Positions 8,794-18,728 are shown, counted from the stretch's first letter. The stretch: DNA of 64,000 nt from Cytobacillus luteolus (GCF_017873715.1 NZ_JAGGKM010000005.1:409529-473528), one strand, 5' to 3'. A program made the numbers and translations. Notes: a model not told the origin generated them from the letters alone.

Positions 8794-9744
8794 ATGACGA
8801 CATTACTGAATTTGATAAGAAATGAAAACATGAAGCTGTATAAACGAACAGGAACATGGGTAATGGTTGGAATCATTGTGTTAGTTGTTTTAGGCTTGGG
8901 TTTATTTTCGAAGTTTGTTTTAGATTCAACGATTAATACAAACTGGAAAGAGGAACTAATTGCGGAAAATGAACAATTACAACAAACTGTTGCTGCAAGC
9001 CCATTAATGGGAGTTGGTGAGAATTACGTAAAGCAACAGATTGAAATCAATAATTATCGAATTGAAAACGATATTCCTCCAGTTCATTCCGAATCATTAT
9101 GGGGTTTCATGATTGATACAACAAACTTTACAGGATTGGCTGCATTATTTACGATTGTTATTGCTGCAGGGATTGTAGCTAGTGAATTTTCATGGGGAAC
9201 AATTAAGCTACTATTAATAAGACCAGTAAGTCGCTCAAAAGTTCTGTTATCAAAGTATATATCAACCCTTTTATTTGCATTTTTTAACTTAGGCTTATTA
9301 TTTGGTTTCTCATTTATTGTTGGTAGTTTGTTGTTTGGTTTTGAAGGAGCTGAACAACCCTATTTAGTTTATACTGATGGTACAGTGATTGAAAAGAATA
9401 TGATTACCCATATTATTAGTCTCTTAGGCATCAATAGTATCGACCTTCTTATGATGGCAACATTGGCCTTTATGATCTCAACTGTGTTTCGTAGTAGCTC
9501 CTTGGCTATTGGTATTTCAATTTTTCTAATGTTTACTGGACCTCAAATCGTACAATTATTAAGTAAGTATGAGTGGGTTAAGTATGTTTTATTTGCCAAT
9601 ACTAATTTTCAACAGTATTTTAACGGGATTCCATTGGTAGAGGGGATGAGCATTACCTTCTCTATTATTGTATTATGTGTATACTATGTTGGCTTCATTG
9701 CACTTACATGGATTATCTTTAAAAAGCGTGATGTAGCAGCATAA
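8794..9744 (+). CDS. ABC transporter permease, ABC-2 type
   Basis: The 316-aa membrane protein has one N-terminal membrane span (about 20-42), a polar extracellular stretch, then about five further hydrophobic segments. This is the topology of ABC-2/BcrB-type permeases of the two-gene antibiotic exporters. The motif ASEFSWGTIKLLL, before the second block of spans, is characteristic of this group. Its start codon abuts the stop of the ATPase gene, and a GAGGGG site lies at the end of that gene. It should form a complex with two ATPase subunits and export or detoxify an envelope-active compound. Confidence 0.82.
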   Translation: MTTLLNLIRNENMKLYKRTGTWVMVGIIVLVVLGLGLFSKFVLDSTINTNWKEELIAENEQLQQTVAASPLMGVGENYVKQQIEINNYRIENDIPPVHSESLWGFMIDTTNFTGLAALFTIVIAAGIVASEFSWGTIKLLLIRPVSRSKVLLSKYISTLLFAFFNLGLLFGFSFIVGSLLFGFEGAEQPYLVYTDGTVIEKNMITHIISLLGINSIDLLMMATLAFMISTVFRSSSLAIGISIFLMFTGPQIVQLLSKYEWVKYVLFANTNFQQYFNGIPLVEGMSITFSIIVLCVYYVGFIALTWIIFKKRDVAA

Positions 9745-9764
9745 AATGAACAAAGGCGGTCTTT

Positions 9765-10465
9765 ATGGATAATGAAAAAATACTAATTGTAGAAGATGAA
9801 ATAGAACTTGGGGAGCTAGTAAGAGATTACCTGTTAGTAGAAGGCTATCAGGTAATACTTGCCCATGATGGGGAGGAAGGAATTCGAAAGTTTCACGAAA
9901 ATCAACCGATCATGGCAGTCCTTGATATTATGCTCCCAAAACTTGATGGGATTGAGATTTGTCGTAGGATCAGGCAAGAATCTACTATTCCCATTCTAAT
10001 GATGAGTGCAAAGAAAAGTGAAACAGATAAAATCATTGGTCTTGGTATGGGGGCTGATGATTATATTACCAAGCCATTTAGTCCTGGGGAGTTAGTGGCG
10101 AGAATCAAAGCACATCTTCGTCGATTTCAGACATTTTCATGGCAAAAAGAAGCGACCACTCATATCGTCCAGTTTGGAGATTTAAAATTAGATAATAAAA
10201 GGTTCGAGGTTTTTGTAAGAGGGGAGAAGGTAGATTTATCAGCAAAAGAATTTCAGTTGCTTCATCTACTTGTTTTAAATAGAGGACAAGTCTTCTCTAA
10301 GGAGCAAATATATGAAAAATTTGGGGCTATGGCCACTTCGGAGATTTAAATACTGTGACTGTTTATATTCGAAAAATCAGAGAGAAAATTGAAGTCGATT
10401 CATCAAATCCACAGTATCTTCAAACGGTATGGGGAATTGGCTATAAATTTAATGATTCGTTATGA
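9765..10465 (+). pseudogene. OmpR-family response regulator with a one-base frameshift
   Basis: The receiver domain is complete, with the acidic pocket EDE near the start, the phospho-acceptor aspartate in LDIMLPKLDG and the lysine in ITKPF. The winged-helix domain follows but breaks at about 10312-10320. The open frame ends early at 10349, while the expected continuation (WGYGHFGDLNTVTVYIRK and later TVWGIGYKF) runs in another frame to a TGA at 10463-10465. Adding one A to the AAAAA run just before TTTGGGG restores a normal regulator. Its stop then overlaps the kinase ATG by 4 bases (ATGA), as in intact pairs. This is either a real inactivating or phase-variable slip in a homopolymer, or a sequencing error. 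If real, DNA binding by the product should be lost. Confidence 0.8.
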
Positions 10466-11838
10466 AATCTAGCTTGAAATCAAGGCTAATCGTAGCTTTT
10501 TTATCTATTATTATTGTTCCTCTCCTTACAGTGTTTATCTCATTGTACATTGGCTCAGTCTACCTAGAAAGAGGTGGAGAAGATGAACTAGATACATTAT
10601 TTACTGAGGTAAAGCAAGAGATAATAACGAATGAACCTGTCCTTCCTGATACAGAACTCTTTTATACAAACATCAAACCATTATTAGAACGTTATGATAT
10701 TAATATGGTAATCTCTACAGAATCAGATGTTCTACTTTTTGATTCGAAAATGTACAGCCCTGCTGATAATATGAGAGAATTGCCAATCAATATCAATGCT
10801 TTTGAGGTTAAGGTACAGCCGAAAGTCAATGAAGTATGGATAGCAGAAATTGAAGCAAACTCATATGACCGAGAGCCCTTTAATGTTTTAAGAAATATTC
10901 TATATGTTCTTTTTATTAGTGTAGGATTCGGGATTCTTGTCATGTTAATCCTTATTGTAGTCTGGACTTGGTATATTTCAAGGACCATCCTTCTTCCTTT
11001 AAAGAATATTTACCAAGCAACTGAGGAAATGAGAGAAGGGAATATGGACTTTCCTATCCACTATAAGAGAAGAGATGAGCTTGGCAGATTTATTGAGGGT
11101 TTCAACTTAATGCGTCAGAATTTAAAGGACTCCTTTATCAAACAAAGGCAATATGAAGATGCTAGAAAAGAACTAATCGCAAGTATATCTCATGATTTAC
11201 GTACACCACTGTCTTCTATTAAAGGCTATGTAGAAGGCCTTAGGGATGGAATTGTTCAAAATGAAGAGATGAAGTCCAGATATCTAAAGGTCATTCATGA
11301 AAAAACAGATCATCTTGATAAGCTAATTGAAGATTTGTTTATGTATTCAAAAATGGAAGCAGAAAAACTACCCATTAATAAGGAACTGGTTCGTACTGGA
11401 GAGTGCTTTGAGGAGTTATTTGAAAAGTATCAATTTGATTTGAAAAATAGAGGGATTAACATGTCCTACACTCTTCAAGTTACTTCAGCAGAAATTCTCA
11501 TTGATCCAATAAGAATAGAACAGGTATTCAGCAATTTAATTGAAAATGCTGTACGTTATGGTAGTGATGAGATAATAATTGAAGTTCAAGAAGACCCGAT
11601 AATCAATAGTGTTGTGATTAGAGTAAAAGATAACGGACAAGGAATAGAACCAAAAGACTTAGCTTATATATTTAATCCGTTTTATCGAGGTGAAAAATCG
11701 CGGTCAACTAAGCTAGGGAGTTCAGGGCTAGGACTATCTATTGTGAAATATATCATAAATGCACATGATGGAAATATCAGTGTTAAAAGTGAGATTGGAA
11801 AAGGTAGTGTCTTTGTATTTACCATTGGGTTGCTGTAA
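10462..11838 (+). CDS. Membrane sensor histidine kinase
   Basis: The protein has 458 aa. A transmembrane segment at about 8-30 is followed by an extracellular sensor of about 120 residues, a second segment at about 148-170 and a HAMP linker. The HisKA box is ISHDLRTPL, with the phospho-accepting His. The ATPase domain has N, G1 and G2 boxes (NLIENAVRYG, DNGQGI, GLGLSIV). It pairs with the response regulator encoded immediately upstream, whose reconstructed stop overlaps this start by 4 bases. The neighbouring BcrA/BcrB-type exporter is the likely regulated target. Unlike intramembrane-sensing BceS kinases, it has a real extracellular domain. Confidence 0.87.
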   Translation: MKSSLKSRLIVAFLSIIIVPLLTVFISLYIGSVYLERGGEDELDTLFTEVKQEIITNEPVLPDTELFYTNIKPLLERYDINMVISTESDVLLFDSKMYSPADNMRELPININAFEVKVQPKVNEVWIAEIEANSYDREPFNVLRNILYVLFISVGFGILVMLILIVVWTWYISRTILLPLKNIYQATEEMREGNMDFPIHYKRRDELGRFIEGFNLMRQNLKDSFIKQRQYEDARKELIASISHDLRTPLSSIKGYVEGLRDGIVQNEEMKSRYLKVIHEKTDHLDKLIEDLFMYSKMEAEKLPINKELVRTGECFEELFEKYQFDLKNRGINMSYTLQVTSAEILIDPIRIEQVFSNLIENAVRYGSDEIIIEVQEDPIINSVVIRVKDNGQGIEPKDLAYIFNPFYRGEKSRSTKLGSSGLGLSIVKYIINAHDGNISVKSEIGKGSVFVFTIGLL

Positions 11839-11870
11839 GTATATTAAAATGTTTGATAGCTAAGAACAGT

Positions 11871-11904
11871 AAGAGCTGTAGGATTATTTTCTACAGTTCT
11901 TTTT
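11871..11904 (+). terminator. Terminator of the ABC/two-component operon
   Basis: The arms agagctgtag and ctacagttct (one G-T pair) enclose about 9 bases and are followed by ttttt. The hairpin begins about 33 bases after the kinase stop. Confidence 0.65.
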
Positions 11905-12010
11905 AGTGCAAAAATAATTGCTAGTATTTACTGTCTACTACTTTTAAGTTGAAAGTGTTAAGATTATTACTGGGAGATGTAGAAATATGTCGAATGGGAG
12001 GGGGAGTCAA

Positions 12011-13417
12011 GTGAATATTAAGAGTGGTGTTAAGGGACTTGATTTCATACTGCAAGGTGGTATTCCCTTGCATTCTAGCGTTCTGTTAGAAGGCTCCCCA
12101 GGAACGGGAAAAACAACATTAGGTATACAATTTCTTGTTGAAGGAGCAAAAAATAATGAGCCTGGAATTTATTTGTCCTTTGAGGAATTCCCAAGCCAAA
12201 TCTATCAAGATATGAAGCCATTTGGTTGGAATTTGGATCAATATGAGGATAATAAATTAATTAGAGTCATTGGAATATCTCCGGAAACGATAGTTAAAGA
12301 TATGTTAAATCCTGATGGACTATTTGAAAAGCTCATTAATGAATTGGGCTGTAAAAGGTTAGTCCTGGATAGTTTAAGTGTGATAAATTATTTGATTCGG
12401 GATGAATATGAATTGCGTAGCTCAGTTTATACATTTCGTAACATTTTACGTAAAAAAGGAATAACTTCGTTAATTATTACGGAGGAAAATGACAATAATT
12501 GCTTTGAACATTACATCTTTGATGGAGTTATAAAGCTAAGGAAAACCGATATTTTAGAGGGTGTTCCACAGAGGACAATAGAAATTCTGAAAATGCGAGG
12601 AGCAGATTTCATACAAGGTAGTCACACTTATCGTTTAACAAATAATGAAGGTGTATATCTTGTACCTATGAACCGCAATATCAGAAATATTCCATTAGTT
12701 GGTACAGAAAATATTCCAACGGGTGTGAAGGGAATAGATATGATCCTAGGTGGGGGAATTCCTAAAGGTGAAATTTATTTAATCGATGTGGATAGTCATT
12801 CGAATTATAAATATATACTTATAGCCTTAATGGTAAATCAGCTAAAACGTGGAGATAAAGTGTTTGTTTTATTACCTGATGATTTAACAATATCGTTATT
12901 AAGTAGCTTTTTTGAACAATACGGACTTCAACTATATAATTTAATAAAAAAACAAGATTTACTTATTATAGACCAATTTAACCGCATAACTGATAAAGAA
13001 CTGCATCCTTATATTCTAAAGGTAGATGAACTATCAAATGAGGAGTTCAGTAACTTTATTCAGAAGAATATCAGAAATATCCTATTGGAACGAAAAAATA
13101 AGGGAGAAAACTGGCTAATTATATATGATATGAATGCAGCTCTTCATCTAAGAGGAGAACAGTATATCAAGAACATCCTTCCTTTAGTAACATCTATTAC
13201 CCGAGGCCTAGAATTTACCTCTATTAGGATATGCAACACCAGGGAAACTTCCACTGTAACCTCTGAGCAGATAAAACGAAAATCTACAGGAATTATTAAA
13301 ATATGGTCAGATAGTAAGTATCAATATGTTAAGGTTGACAAATCACCAAATGGCTTTACATCTAGGCCATATATAATGGAAGAGATAGAAGAGCAGCCTT
13401 ATTTTAAATTTGTGTAA
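12011..13417 (+). CDS. KaiC-like two-domain RecA-fold ATPase
   Basis: This 468-aa protein contains two KaiC/RadA-like modules. The first has Walker A GSPGTGKT at about 28-35 and a Walker B-like strand RLVLDSLS. It also has the switch-like EEF sequence known from KaiC-type proteins. The second module begins near IPTGVKGIDMILGGG, but its P-loop position reads DVDSHSNYKY, with no GKT, so it is probably catalytically silent. The GTG start at 12011 is preferred because GGGAGGGGGAG lies just before it; an in-frame ATG at 11987 would encode this site as protein. It is followed 11 bases later by a LuxR-type regulator gene and then by CheW and chemoreceptor genes. Related KaiC-family proteins act as ATP-dependent signalling switches. 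No KaiA or KaiB is present, so a clock role should not be assumed. Confidence 0.8.
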   Translation: MNIKSGVKGLDFILQGGIPLHSSVLLEGSPGTGKTTLGIQFLVEGAKNNEPGIYLSFEEFPSQIYQDMKPFGWNLDQYEDNKLIRVIGISPETIVKDMLNPDGLFEKLINELGCKRLVLDSLSVINYLIRDEYELRSSVYTFRNILRKKGITSLIITEENDNNCFEHYIFDGVIKLRKTDILEGVPQRTIEILKMRGADFIQGSHTYRLTNNEGVYLVPMNRNIRNIPLVGTENIPTGVKGIDMILGGGIPKGEIYLIDVDSHSNYKYILIALMVNQLKRGDKVFVLLPDDLTISLLSSFFEQYGLQLYNLIKKQDLLIIDQFNRITDKELHPYILKVDELSNEEFSNFIQKNIRNILLERKNKGENWLIIYDMNAALHLRGEQYIKNILPLVTSITRGLEFTSIRICNTRETSTVTSEQIKRKSTGIIKIWSDSKYQYVKVDKSPNGFTSRPYIMEEIEEQPYFKFV

Positions 13418-13428
13418 AAGGTGATTAA

Positions 13429-13875
13429 ATGGAAAGGTACAATAAAGTTCTTAAAGACGAGTGTATTCAGTACTTTAGCTCTAACCCATATTCTGTTGAA
13501 ACAATATTAAGTGTTAGCAGAAGAATTGGTAGAGATAAAGATATTTTAGGACGTACATTAGAGTCTTTGAGTAAAGAGATGTTTATCAATAAAGTTGAAT
13601 TGAACGGTGAATACTATTACTCGTTATCTACCACACCAATTCCCTCAAAAAAAAATGAGTATCCCGAAAGTTACTTAAATGACTTTAAACTCCTCACTTC
13701 TCGCGAAAAAGAGGTATTTTATCAGTTAGTAGATGGCCATTCTAATGGCCAAATTGCCCAGAATTTAATTATTTCACCAGATACGGTTAAAAATCATATT
13801 TCAAATATATACCGTAAACTAAAAGTTAATGATCGAGTAAGCCTCATAAAGATGTATTTCGTCAATATAGAATAA
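13429..13875 (+). CDS. LuxR-type HTH transcriptional regulator
   Basis: The 148-aa protein ends in a complete LuxR/GerE HTH (LTSREKEVFYQLVDGHSNGQIAQ ends in the first helices; SPDTVKNHISNIYRKL is the recognition part). The N-terminal 80 residues look like a small winged-helix or adaptor region and lack a receiver aspartate, so it is not a standard response regulator. It is probably co-transcribed with the KaiC-like ATPase 11 bases upstream, which may control it by direct binding. That link is inference from position. Confidence 0.8.
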   Translation: MERYNKVLKDECIQYFSSNPYSVETILSVSRRIGRDKDILGRTLESLSKEMFINKVELNGEYYYSLSTTPIPSKKNEYPESYLNDFKLLTSREKEVFYQLVDGHSNGQIAQNLIISPDTVKNHISNIYRKLKVNDRVSLIKMYFVNIE

Positions 13876-13880
13876 GTACA

Positions 13881-13912
13881 GTGCCTCTTCGATTGGAAGG
13901 GGTATTTTTTTA
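13881..13912 (+). terminator. Probable terminator
   Basis: An imperfect stem (gtgcctcttc against gaaggggtat, with G-T pairs) is followed by a run of seven T just after the LuxR-type gene. Confidence 0.5.
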
Positions 13913-14040
13913 TCTAGGAAGTTATGACTAGACATCTTTTTTTTTGAAAAAAAGATAGGTAAGAAAGGTGATAGGTTTATATCCATTTATATTACAAAAT
14001 AGGACTATACAACTAATAAATAGCTATGGGAGGATACATT

Positions 14041-14517
14041 ATGGAAAGTTTTGATCATCAGAATATGCTAAAAGTTGTGGTTTTTAAAATTGGTAATGAA
14101 GAATATGGGTTGTCAATTGATCAGGTAGTGTCCATTGAAAGGATGCAACAAATTACAACCGTACCTAAAACTCCAGATTATGTTAGAGGGATCACAACTA
14201 TTAGAGGATTAGTGACACCCGTTGTTGATTTACGTAAGGTGATGAATGTAGATACACATGATAGTGAATATTCACGTCTAATTATTGTGAAAATTGAGGA
14301 GCAGTCCATAGGTTTGGTAGTAGATTCCGCAACAGATGTGTTAGATATCCCAAGTGAAACAATACAGCAACCTAACCTCTCAACCTCGGATACCGACTAT
14401 CTTCTAGGTGTCTCAAAGCTTAATAACCGCTTGATTTTACTAGTACATACTGAATTTCTTTTAAAGAATCTTTCAAGTATCCAGGAAATAAAAGAATTAG
14501 TTACTAATCATGAATAA
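14041..14517 (+). CDS. cheW: CheW-type chemotaxis adaptor
   Basis: This is a 158-aa single CheW domain with the hallmark VFKIGNEEYGLSIDQV, then VPKTPDYVRGITTIRG and PVVDLRK. It couples chemoreceptors to the CheA kinase at the membrane. The start at 14041 is set by GGGAGG at 14028-14033; an upstream ATG at 14026 lies against that site and is unlikely to be used. The chemoreceptor gene follows after 12 bases, so the two probably form an operon and a dedicated pair. No CheA is in the window, so it must use a kinase encoded elsewhere. Confidence 0.88.
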   Translation: MESFDHQNMLKVVVFKIGNEEYGLSIDQVVSIERMQQITTVPKTPDYVRGITTIRGLVTPVVDLRKVMNVDTHDSEYSRLIIVKIEEQSIGLVVDSATDVLDIPSETIQQPNLSTSDTDYLLGVSKLNNRLILLVHTEFLLKNLSSIQEIKELVTNHE

Positions 14518-14529
14518 GGGGAGATAAAA

Positions 14530-16212
14530 GTGAAATCCATTCGAACGAAATTATTACTTGGTTTTGGAGTTATTCTGTTATTAGTTGTATCTATGTCAGC
14601 TTTTACAATCTTCAATTCAATAAAAAATAACAACATAGCTAGTGAATTAGTTACAGATGACCTTGAAGAGTTAATTATATATGAAACCCTTCGATATAAT
14701 ATAGCGGAACGACTTTCTGTAACGAGAGGTTATTTATTATATGGTGATATAGAACTTAAGGAAAAGTTTTTTCAATATACTGAAGAAAGTCAGAGATTAG
14801 AGAAAGAATTAGAGAAATATTTATCAGAAAGTGAAAGCGAGCTTGCTTATGAAATTATTGAAAAAAGCAAGGCATGGGGCGATTATACGCAAGAAAAAGT
14901 CTATGATATTTACTCTTTAAACAAAGTGGTTGCAGATGAAAATAATAAGCTGGGTAGACCACAAGCAGAAGAACTTATGGATTTATTAGGAACAGCAGTA
15001 AAAAACAAGACAATGGAAGTAGATAAGTTAGGAAATCAAATTCTTAGTAATGCAAAGGCTACAGAGAGGTCAAACCTTGTGATTGCAATTATCGTTTTAC
15101 TTTCAGGCATTGGAATTGCACTTCTCGTTGCAAGAATTATTATAAAACCGATCTTACAAGTAGTAGACCGATTACAGCTTGTTGCTGAAGGTGATTTTTC
15201 AGGGGAAGATATAGTAACAAAGTCAAAAGACGAAGTAGGTACTTTAGTTAATACAATGAATAAGATGGTCTCTGGACTAAGAGAAGTCATCCAGAAAGTA
15301 CGCTACACGTCAGAACAAGTCGCTGCTTCTTCAGAAGAGCTTACTGCAAGTGCAGAACAAACAAGTAAAGCTACGGAACAAATTTCTATCGCAATACAAG
15401 AAGTTTCTGAAGGTTCTACCCAACAAGTGTCAACTGTCACACAAACAAACGACATTGTTGTCGAGATTTCTAAAGGTATGGAACAAGTGGCCAATTCAAT
15501 ACAATCAGTAGCAGAGTTAACAGTTGAAACAACTGAAAAGTCAACAACAGGTAACGCGGTTGTAAATCGAACAATTGATCAGATGAATGATGTTCAAAAA
15601 CAGGTAGCAGAAACATCTGCTGTTATAAATGCATTAGGTGCTAAATCTAATGAGATAGGTCAAATTGTTGATCTTATTACTCAAATTGCAAACCAAACCA
15701 ACCTGTTAGCTTTAAATGCTGCAATAGAAGCTGCCAGAGCTGGAGAACATGGACGTGGATTTGCAGTTGTTGCAGATGAAGTAAGAAAGCTTGCTGAACA
15801 GTCAGGACATGCAGCTGGTCAAATTAGTAATATAGTAGCTCAGATTCAAGATGAGTCGTTAAAAGCAGTAGAGTCCATGGAATTAGGAACTACTTCTGTT
15901 GTTGAAGGTATTGATATGGTACGTCAAACTGGTGAATCTTTCAAAGATATTACTAAGATGATTGAAGTCATTTCATCACAATCACAGGAAGTATCGGCTA
16001 TTGTAGAACAAGTGAATGCGGGATCATCAGGAATGGTTCAAATGATAGAAGATGTTGCAAATATTAGTGAACAGTCAGCTGGAAATTCACAAAATGTAGC
16101 TGCTTCAGCAGAGGAACAACTTGCATCTATGGAAGAAATCGCATCTTCAGCAAACTCATTATCACAAATGGCAGAAGAGTTACAAAACCTAGTTAGAAAG
16201 TTTAAGATCTAA
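14530..16212 (+). CDS. Methyl-accepting chemotaxis protein
   Basis: This is a 560-aa receptor. One membrane span lies at about 8-28. An extracellular helical sensor of about 150 residues resembles four-helix-bundle MCP or CHASE3 domains. A second span lies at about 178-200, then a HAMP domain, then a long coiled-coil signalling domain with the conserved hairpin tip [20 protein letters not shown]. The start is GTG, with GGGGAG upstream. It lies 12 bases after cheW. Several Gln/Glu-rich helix positions suit reversible methylation. The ligand is unknown. Confidence 0.9.
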   Translation: MKSIRTKLLLGFGVILLLVVSMSAFTIFNSIKNNNIASELVTDDLEELIIYETLRYNIAERLSVTRGYLLYGDIELKEKFFQYTEESQRLEKELEKYLSESESELAYEIIEKSKAWGDYTQEKVYDIYSLNKVVADENNKLGRPQAEELMDLLGTAVKNKTMEVDKLGNQILSNAKATERSNLVIAIIVLLSGIGIALLVARIIIKPILQVVDRLQLVAEGDFSGEDIVTKSKDEVGTLVNTMNKMVSGLREVIQKVRYTSEQVAASSEELTASAEQTSKATEQISIAIQEVSEGSTQQVSTVTQTNDIVVEISKGMEQVANSIQSVAELTVETTEKSTTGNAVVNRTIDQMNDVQKQVAETSAVINALGAKSNEIGQIVDLITQIANQTNLLALNAAIEAARAGEHGRGFAVVADEVRKLAEQSGHAAGQISNIVAQIQDESLKAVESMELGTTSVVEGIDMVRQTGESFKDITKMIEVISSQSQEVSAIVEQVNAGSSGMVQMIEDVANISEQSAGNSQNVAASAEEQLASMEEIASSANSLSQMAEELQNLVRKFKI

Positions 16213-16222
16213 TAAGCACTTT

Positions 16223-16262
16223 AACATATAGGATAATCTTTCAGTGATTATTCTATATGTTA
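16223..16262 (+). terminator. Hairpin after the chemoreceptor gene
   Basis: The arms aacatataggataatc and gattattctatatgtt pair almost perfectly over 16 bp with a short loop. The stem is AT-rich and only a weak T-tract follows, so efficiency is uncertain. Confidence 0.5.
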
Positions 16263-16302
16263 TTTAATAGGGTTGAACTATTTGTAGGAAGGAGGAGTTG
16301 TT

Positions 16303-18060
16303 ATGCATTATTGTATTGGTGATTTGAAGCATAATAAAGGACTGTCACCTTTTGTGGATAATCTTTTGAAATCGATAAGTGAATTAATCAGCTGTCATAC
16401 CATCTTTATTTCAAATAATGGTGAGATTCTAAAAGTACATACTCCTAAACAAGAAGAAGTATTAGAAAAAGCAATACTAAAATATGTTAACCGCTTTAAA
16501 GAAGTTGCAAATGAATATGAGCCAGTACCCATTATCCTTCAAACTTCATTAGATCAAGAATTTACTTTTCAAGAAAAAGTCCTCGTTTTAAGGGAGCTGG
16601 GTGCGGATATAAACTTTGTTGCTATTCCTATCTACCTACCCAATCAACAGTTATTTGGGGCAATTTTGGTAGTCGGTACACATGATTTCCCCTTCCAACC
16701 TGCACATATTTCCATGCTACAGAGTTTTGCACAGTTAATTACACAAACTATACTTTGTGAAAACAGATCTCTCCGTGATAGATTAACAGGACTTTATAAT
16801 CGAGATTATTTGCTTAAAAACTTTAAAAATTATATAGCTAAGCATGATGCCATAGCAGTATTAAATTTTGAACTAGACCGTTTTAATTTACTTAATGATA
16901 CCTATGGATATGAATTGGGCGACACTCTTATAAGAATCATTTCAGAACGAGTAATGACTTTTGTACGCGACAAAGGAAGTTGTTTCCGAATTGGTGATGA
17001 TGAATTTATTGTTATACTATCTCACTTAAACATAGAAACTACTTTCCAGGTTGTTACCAAAATATCTGAGGAAATCATAAAAGTTATATCATCACCTATT
17101 CGAATTAATAATGAAGACTTTATAATTAAAACAGGCTTAGGGATAAGTTTATTTCCCTTACATGGCACCGAAATACAAACTCTTTTAAGGAAATCAAATA
17201 TCGCGTTAAACTTAGCGAAAAAAAGTGGAACAAACTATGAGATTTATCATAGTGAATATGGCATTCAGCTTTCGAAAAAAATTAAGATTGAAAATGACTT
17301 GCGCAATGCCTTAGATAAAAATGAGTTTCAAATGCATTATCAATCACAGTTCGATTTAAATACAGGAAAGCTAATTGGTTTGGAAGCTTTAATCAGGTGG
17401 AAACATCTTAAGGAGGGTTTTATTCCACCTTCAGAGTTTATTCCGATTGCAGAAGAAAGTGGTCTCATTGTAGAGATTGGGAATTGGATTATGAGTGAAG
17501 TTTTTAAGCAAGCAAAAGCATGGCTTGATCAAGGCCTTGAACCTATACAATTCTCTATAAATATATCCTCGAAGCAGTTTAAAGACGAAGGATTTATTAA
17601 TAGAGTAAAGAGTTTATTAAAGGAAACCAACTTACCACCCAAAGTGTTGAATTTTGAAATCACTGAAACTGTACTGATGGAAAACATAAAGAAAGCACTG
17701 GATGTTATTGAACAATTAAAGGAAATTGGTATTTGTATTGCAATAGACGATTTTGGTACAGGATATTCATCATTAAGTTATTTACGAAACTTACCAGTAG
17801 ATCGTTTGAAAATTGATAAATGCTTCATCGATGAAATTACGAAACATCATGGTGACCAAGTAATAGTTAGGGCAATCATCGATCTAGGTAAGCAACTGGG
17901 GATGTCAATTGTTGCAGAAGGAGTAGAGTTGCTTGAACAGCATAATTACTTACGAGAAAAAGGATGTATTATTGGCCAAGGATATTTCTATCACCGCCCT
18001 AGTCCCATTGAGGCAATAATTGACTCCAAGGTTAAAATGATTTTGGCTAATAATTTATAG
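16303..18060 (+). CDS. GAF-like/GGDEF/EAL protein, probable c-di-GMP phosphodiesterase
   Basis: The protein has 585 aa with three parts: a GAF-like sensor (about 15-155), a GGDEF domain (about 160-320) and an EAL domain (about 330-580). The cyclase signature reads RIGDDEF rather than RxGGDEF, with the second Gly replaced by Asp. Cyclase activity is therefore probably lost, though nucleotide binding may remain. The EAL domain keeps EALIRW, NFEITETVL, IDDFGTGYSSL and KIDKCFI, so it should hydrolyse c-di-GMP. No membrane span is seen; it is likely cytoplasmic. A GGAGG site lies ahead of the ATG. It probably works with the adjacent chemoreceptor and KaiC-like genes in motility or biofilm control. 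Confidence 0.87.
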   Translation: MHYCIGDLKHNKGLSPFVDNLLKSISELISCHTIFISNNGEILKVHTPKQEEVLEKAILKYVNRFKEVANEYEPVPIILQTSLDQEFTFQEKVLVLRELGADINFVAIPIYLPNQQLFGAILVVGTHDFPFQPAHISMLQSFAQLITQTILCENRSLRDRLTGLYNRDYLLKNFKNYIAKHDAIAVLNFELDRFNLLNDTYGYELGDTLIRIISERVMTFVRDKGSCFRIGDDEFIVILSHLNIETTFQVVTKISEEIIKVISSPIRINNEDFIIKTGLGISLFPLHGTEIQTLLRKSNIALNLAKKSGTNYEIYHSEYGIQLSKKIKIENDLRNALDKNEFQMHYQSQFDLNTGKLIGLEALIRWKHLKEGFIPPSEFIPIAEESGLIVEIGNWIMSEVFKQAKAWLDQGLEPIQFSINISSKQFKDEGFINRVKSLLKETNLPPKVLNFEITETVLMENIKKALDVIEQLKEIGICIAIDDFGTGYSSLSYLRNLPVDRLKIDKCFIDEITKHHGDQVIVRAIIDLGKQLGMSIVAEGVELLEQHNYLREKGCIIGQGYFYHRPSPIEAIIDSKVKMILANNL

Positions 18061-18071
18061 AGTACTAAGAA

Positions 18072-18100
18072 TGCCCCTTCAGAAATGAAGGGGTCTTTCT
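18072..18100 (+). terminator. Terminator after the GGDEF/EAL gene
   Basis: The perfect arms gccccttca and tgaaggggt form a GC-rich stem with a 4-base loop. A short T-containing tail follows. Confidence 0.75.
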
Positions 18101-18188
18101 ATGGCAGAAAAGAACGGAATTAGAATTAGATAAAAGTAAATAATACCGATATAGTAAGCCTTTTTCCATGGAAAGGAGAGCTTTTACC

Positions 18189-18728
18189 ATGTACGATATC
18201 ATCCTCATTTTTTTACTACAGCTTATTCTAGTTCCCATCTTATCGCTTCGAATCATTTTTGTAGTTAAGAATCTTAGTCTACTTGCTTCTATTTTTGGAT
18301 TCATGGAAGCTCTAATTTATGTGTTCGGTTTATCCATTGTTTTCAGTGGAGAGCAAAGTATAGCAGAAATGCTTGTTTACGCACTAGGTTTTGGAATTGG
18401 TATTTTTATTGGTGGGTTTGTTGAACAAAAACTTGCAATAGGTTATACAACCTTAACTGTGAATCTTTTACATGAAAATAGTGAACTCGTTACTAAGCTT
18501 AGAAATGATGGGTTTGGTGTGACTGTATTTGAAGGGATGGGTCGAGATAGTGTTCGATATCAGCTTCAAATTCTAACTAGCAGGAGCCTGGAGGAAAAAG
18601 TAATAAATATGATTAGCCTAGCAGATCCCCATGCTTTTATCATTTCTTATGAACCTAGGAAGTTTAAGGGAGGATATTTACTTAAGTCTATGAAGAAAAA
18701 GGCAAAGGGCACAGTGAAAGTTAATTGA
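18189..18728 (+). CDS. UPF0316/DUF2179-type membrane protein
   Basis: This 179-aa protein has three hydrophobic spans in its first 85 residues, then a cytoplasmic domain of about 95 residues with the DUF2179-like GMGRDSVRYQLQIL pattern. It resembles B. subtilis YebE in size and layout. The function of the family is not known; DUF2179-type domains are thought to bind ligands. The start at 18189 is chosen because AAAGGAGAG lies 8-10 bases before it; the ATG at 18168 would place this site inside the gene. It stands alone between two terminators. Confidence 0.78.
   Translation: MYDIILIFLLQLILVPILSLRIIFVVKNLSLLASIFGFMEALIYVFGLSIVFSGEQSIAEMLVYALGFGIGIFIGGFVEQKLAIGYTTLTVNLLHENSELVTKLRNDGFGVTVFEGMGRDSVRYQLQILTSRSLEEKVINMISLADPHAFIISYEPRKFKGGYLLKSMKKKAKGTVKVN

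Noticed and set aside
12011..13417. Circadian clock component KaiC
   Set aside because: No kaiA or kaiB, and the second ATPase module lacks a P-loop; only the family resemblance is supported.
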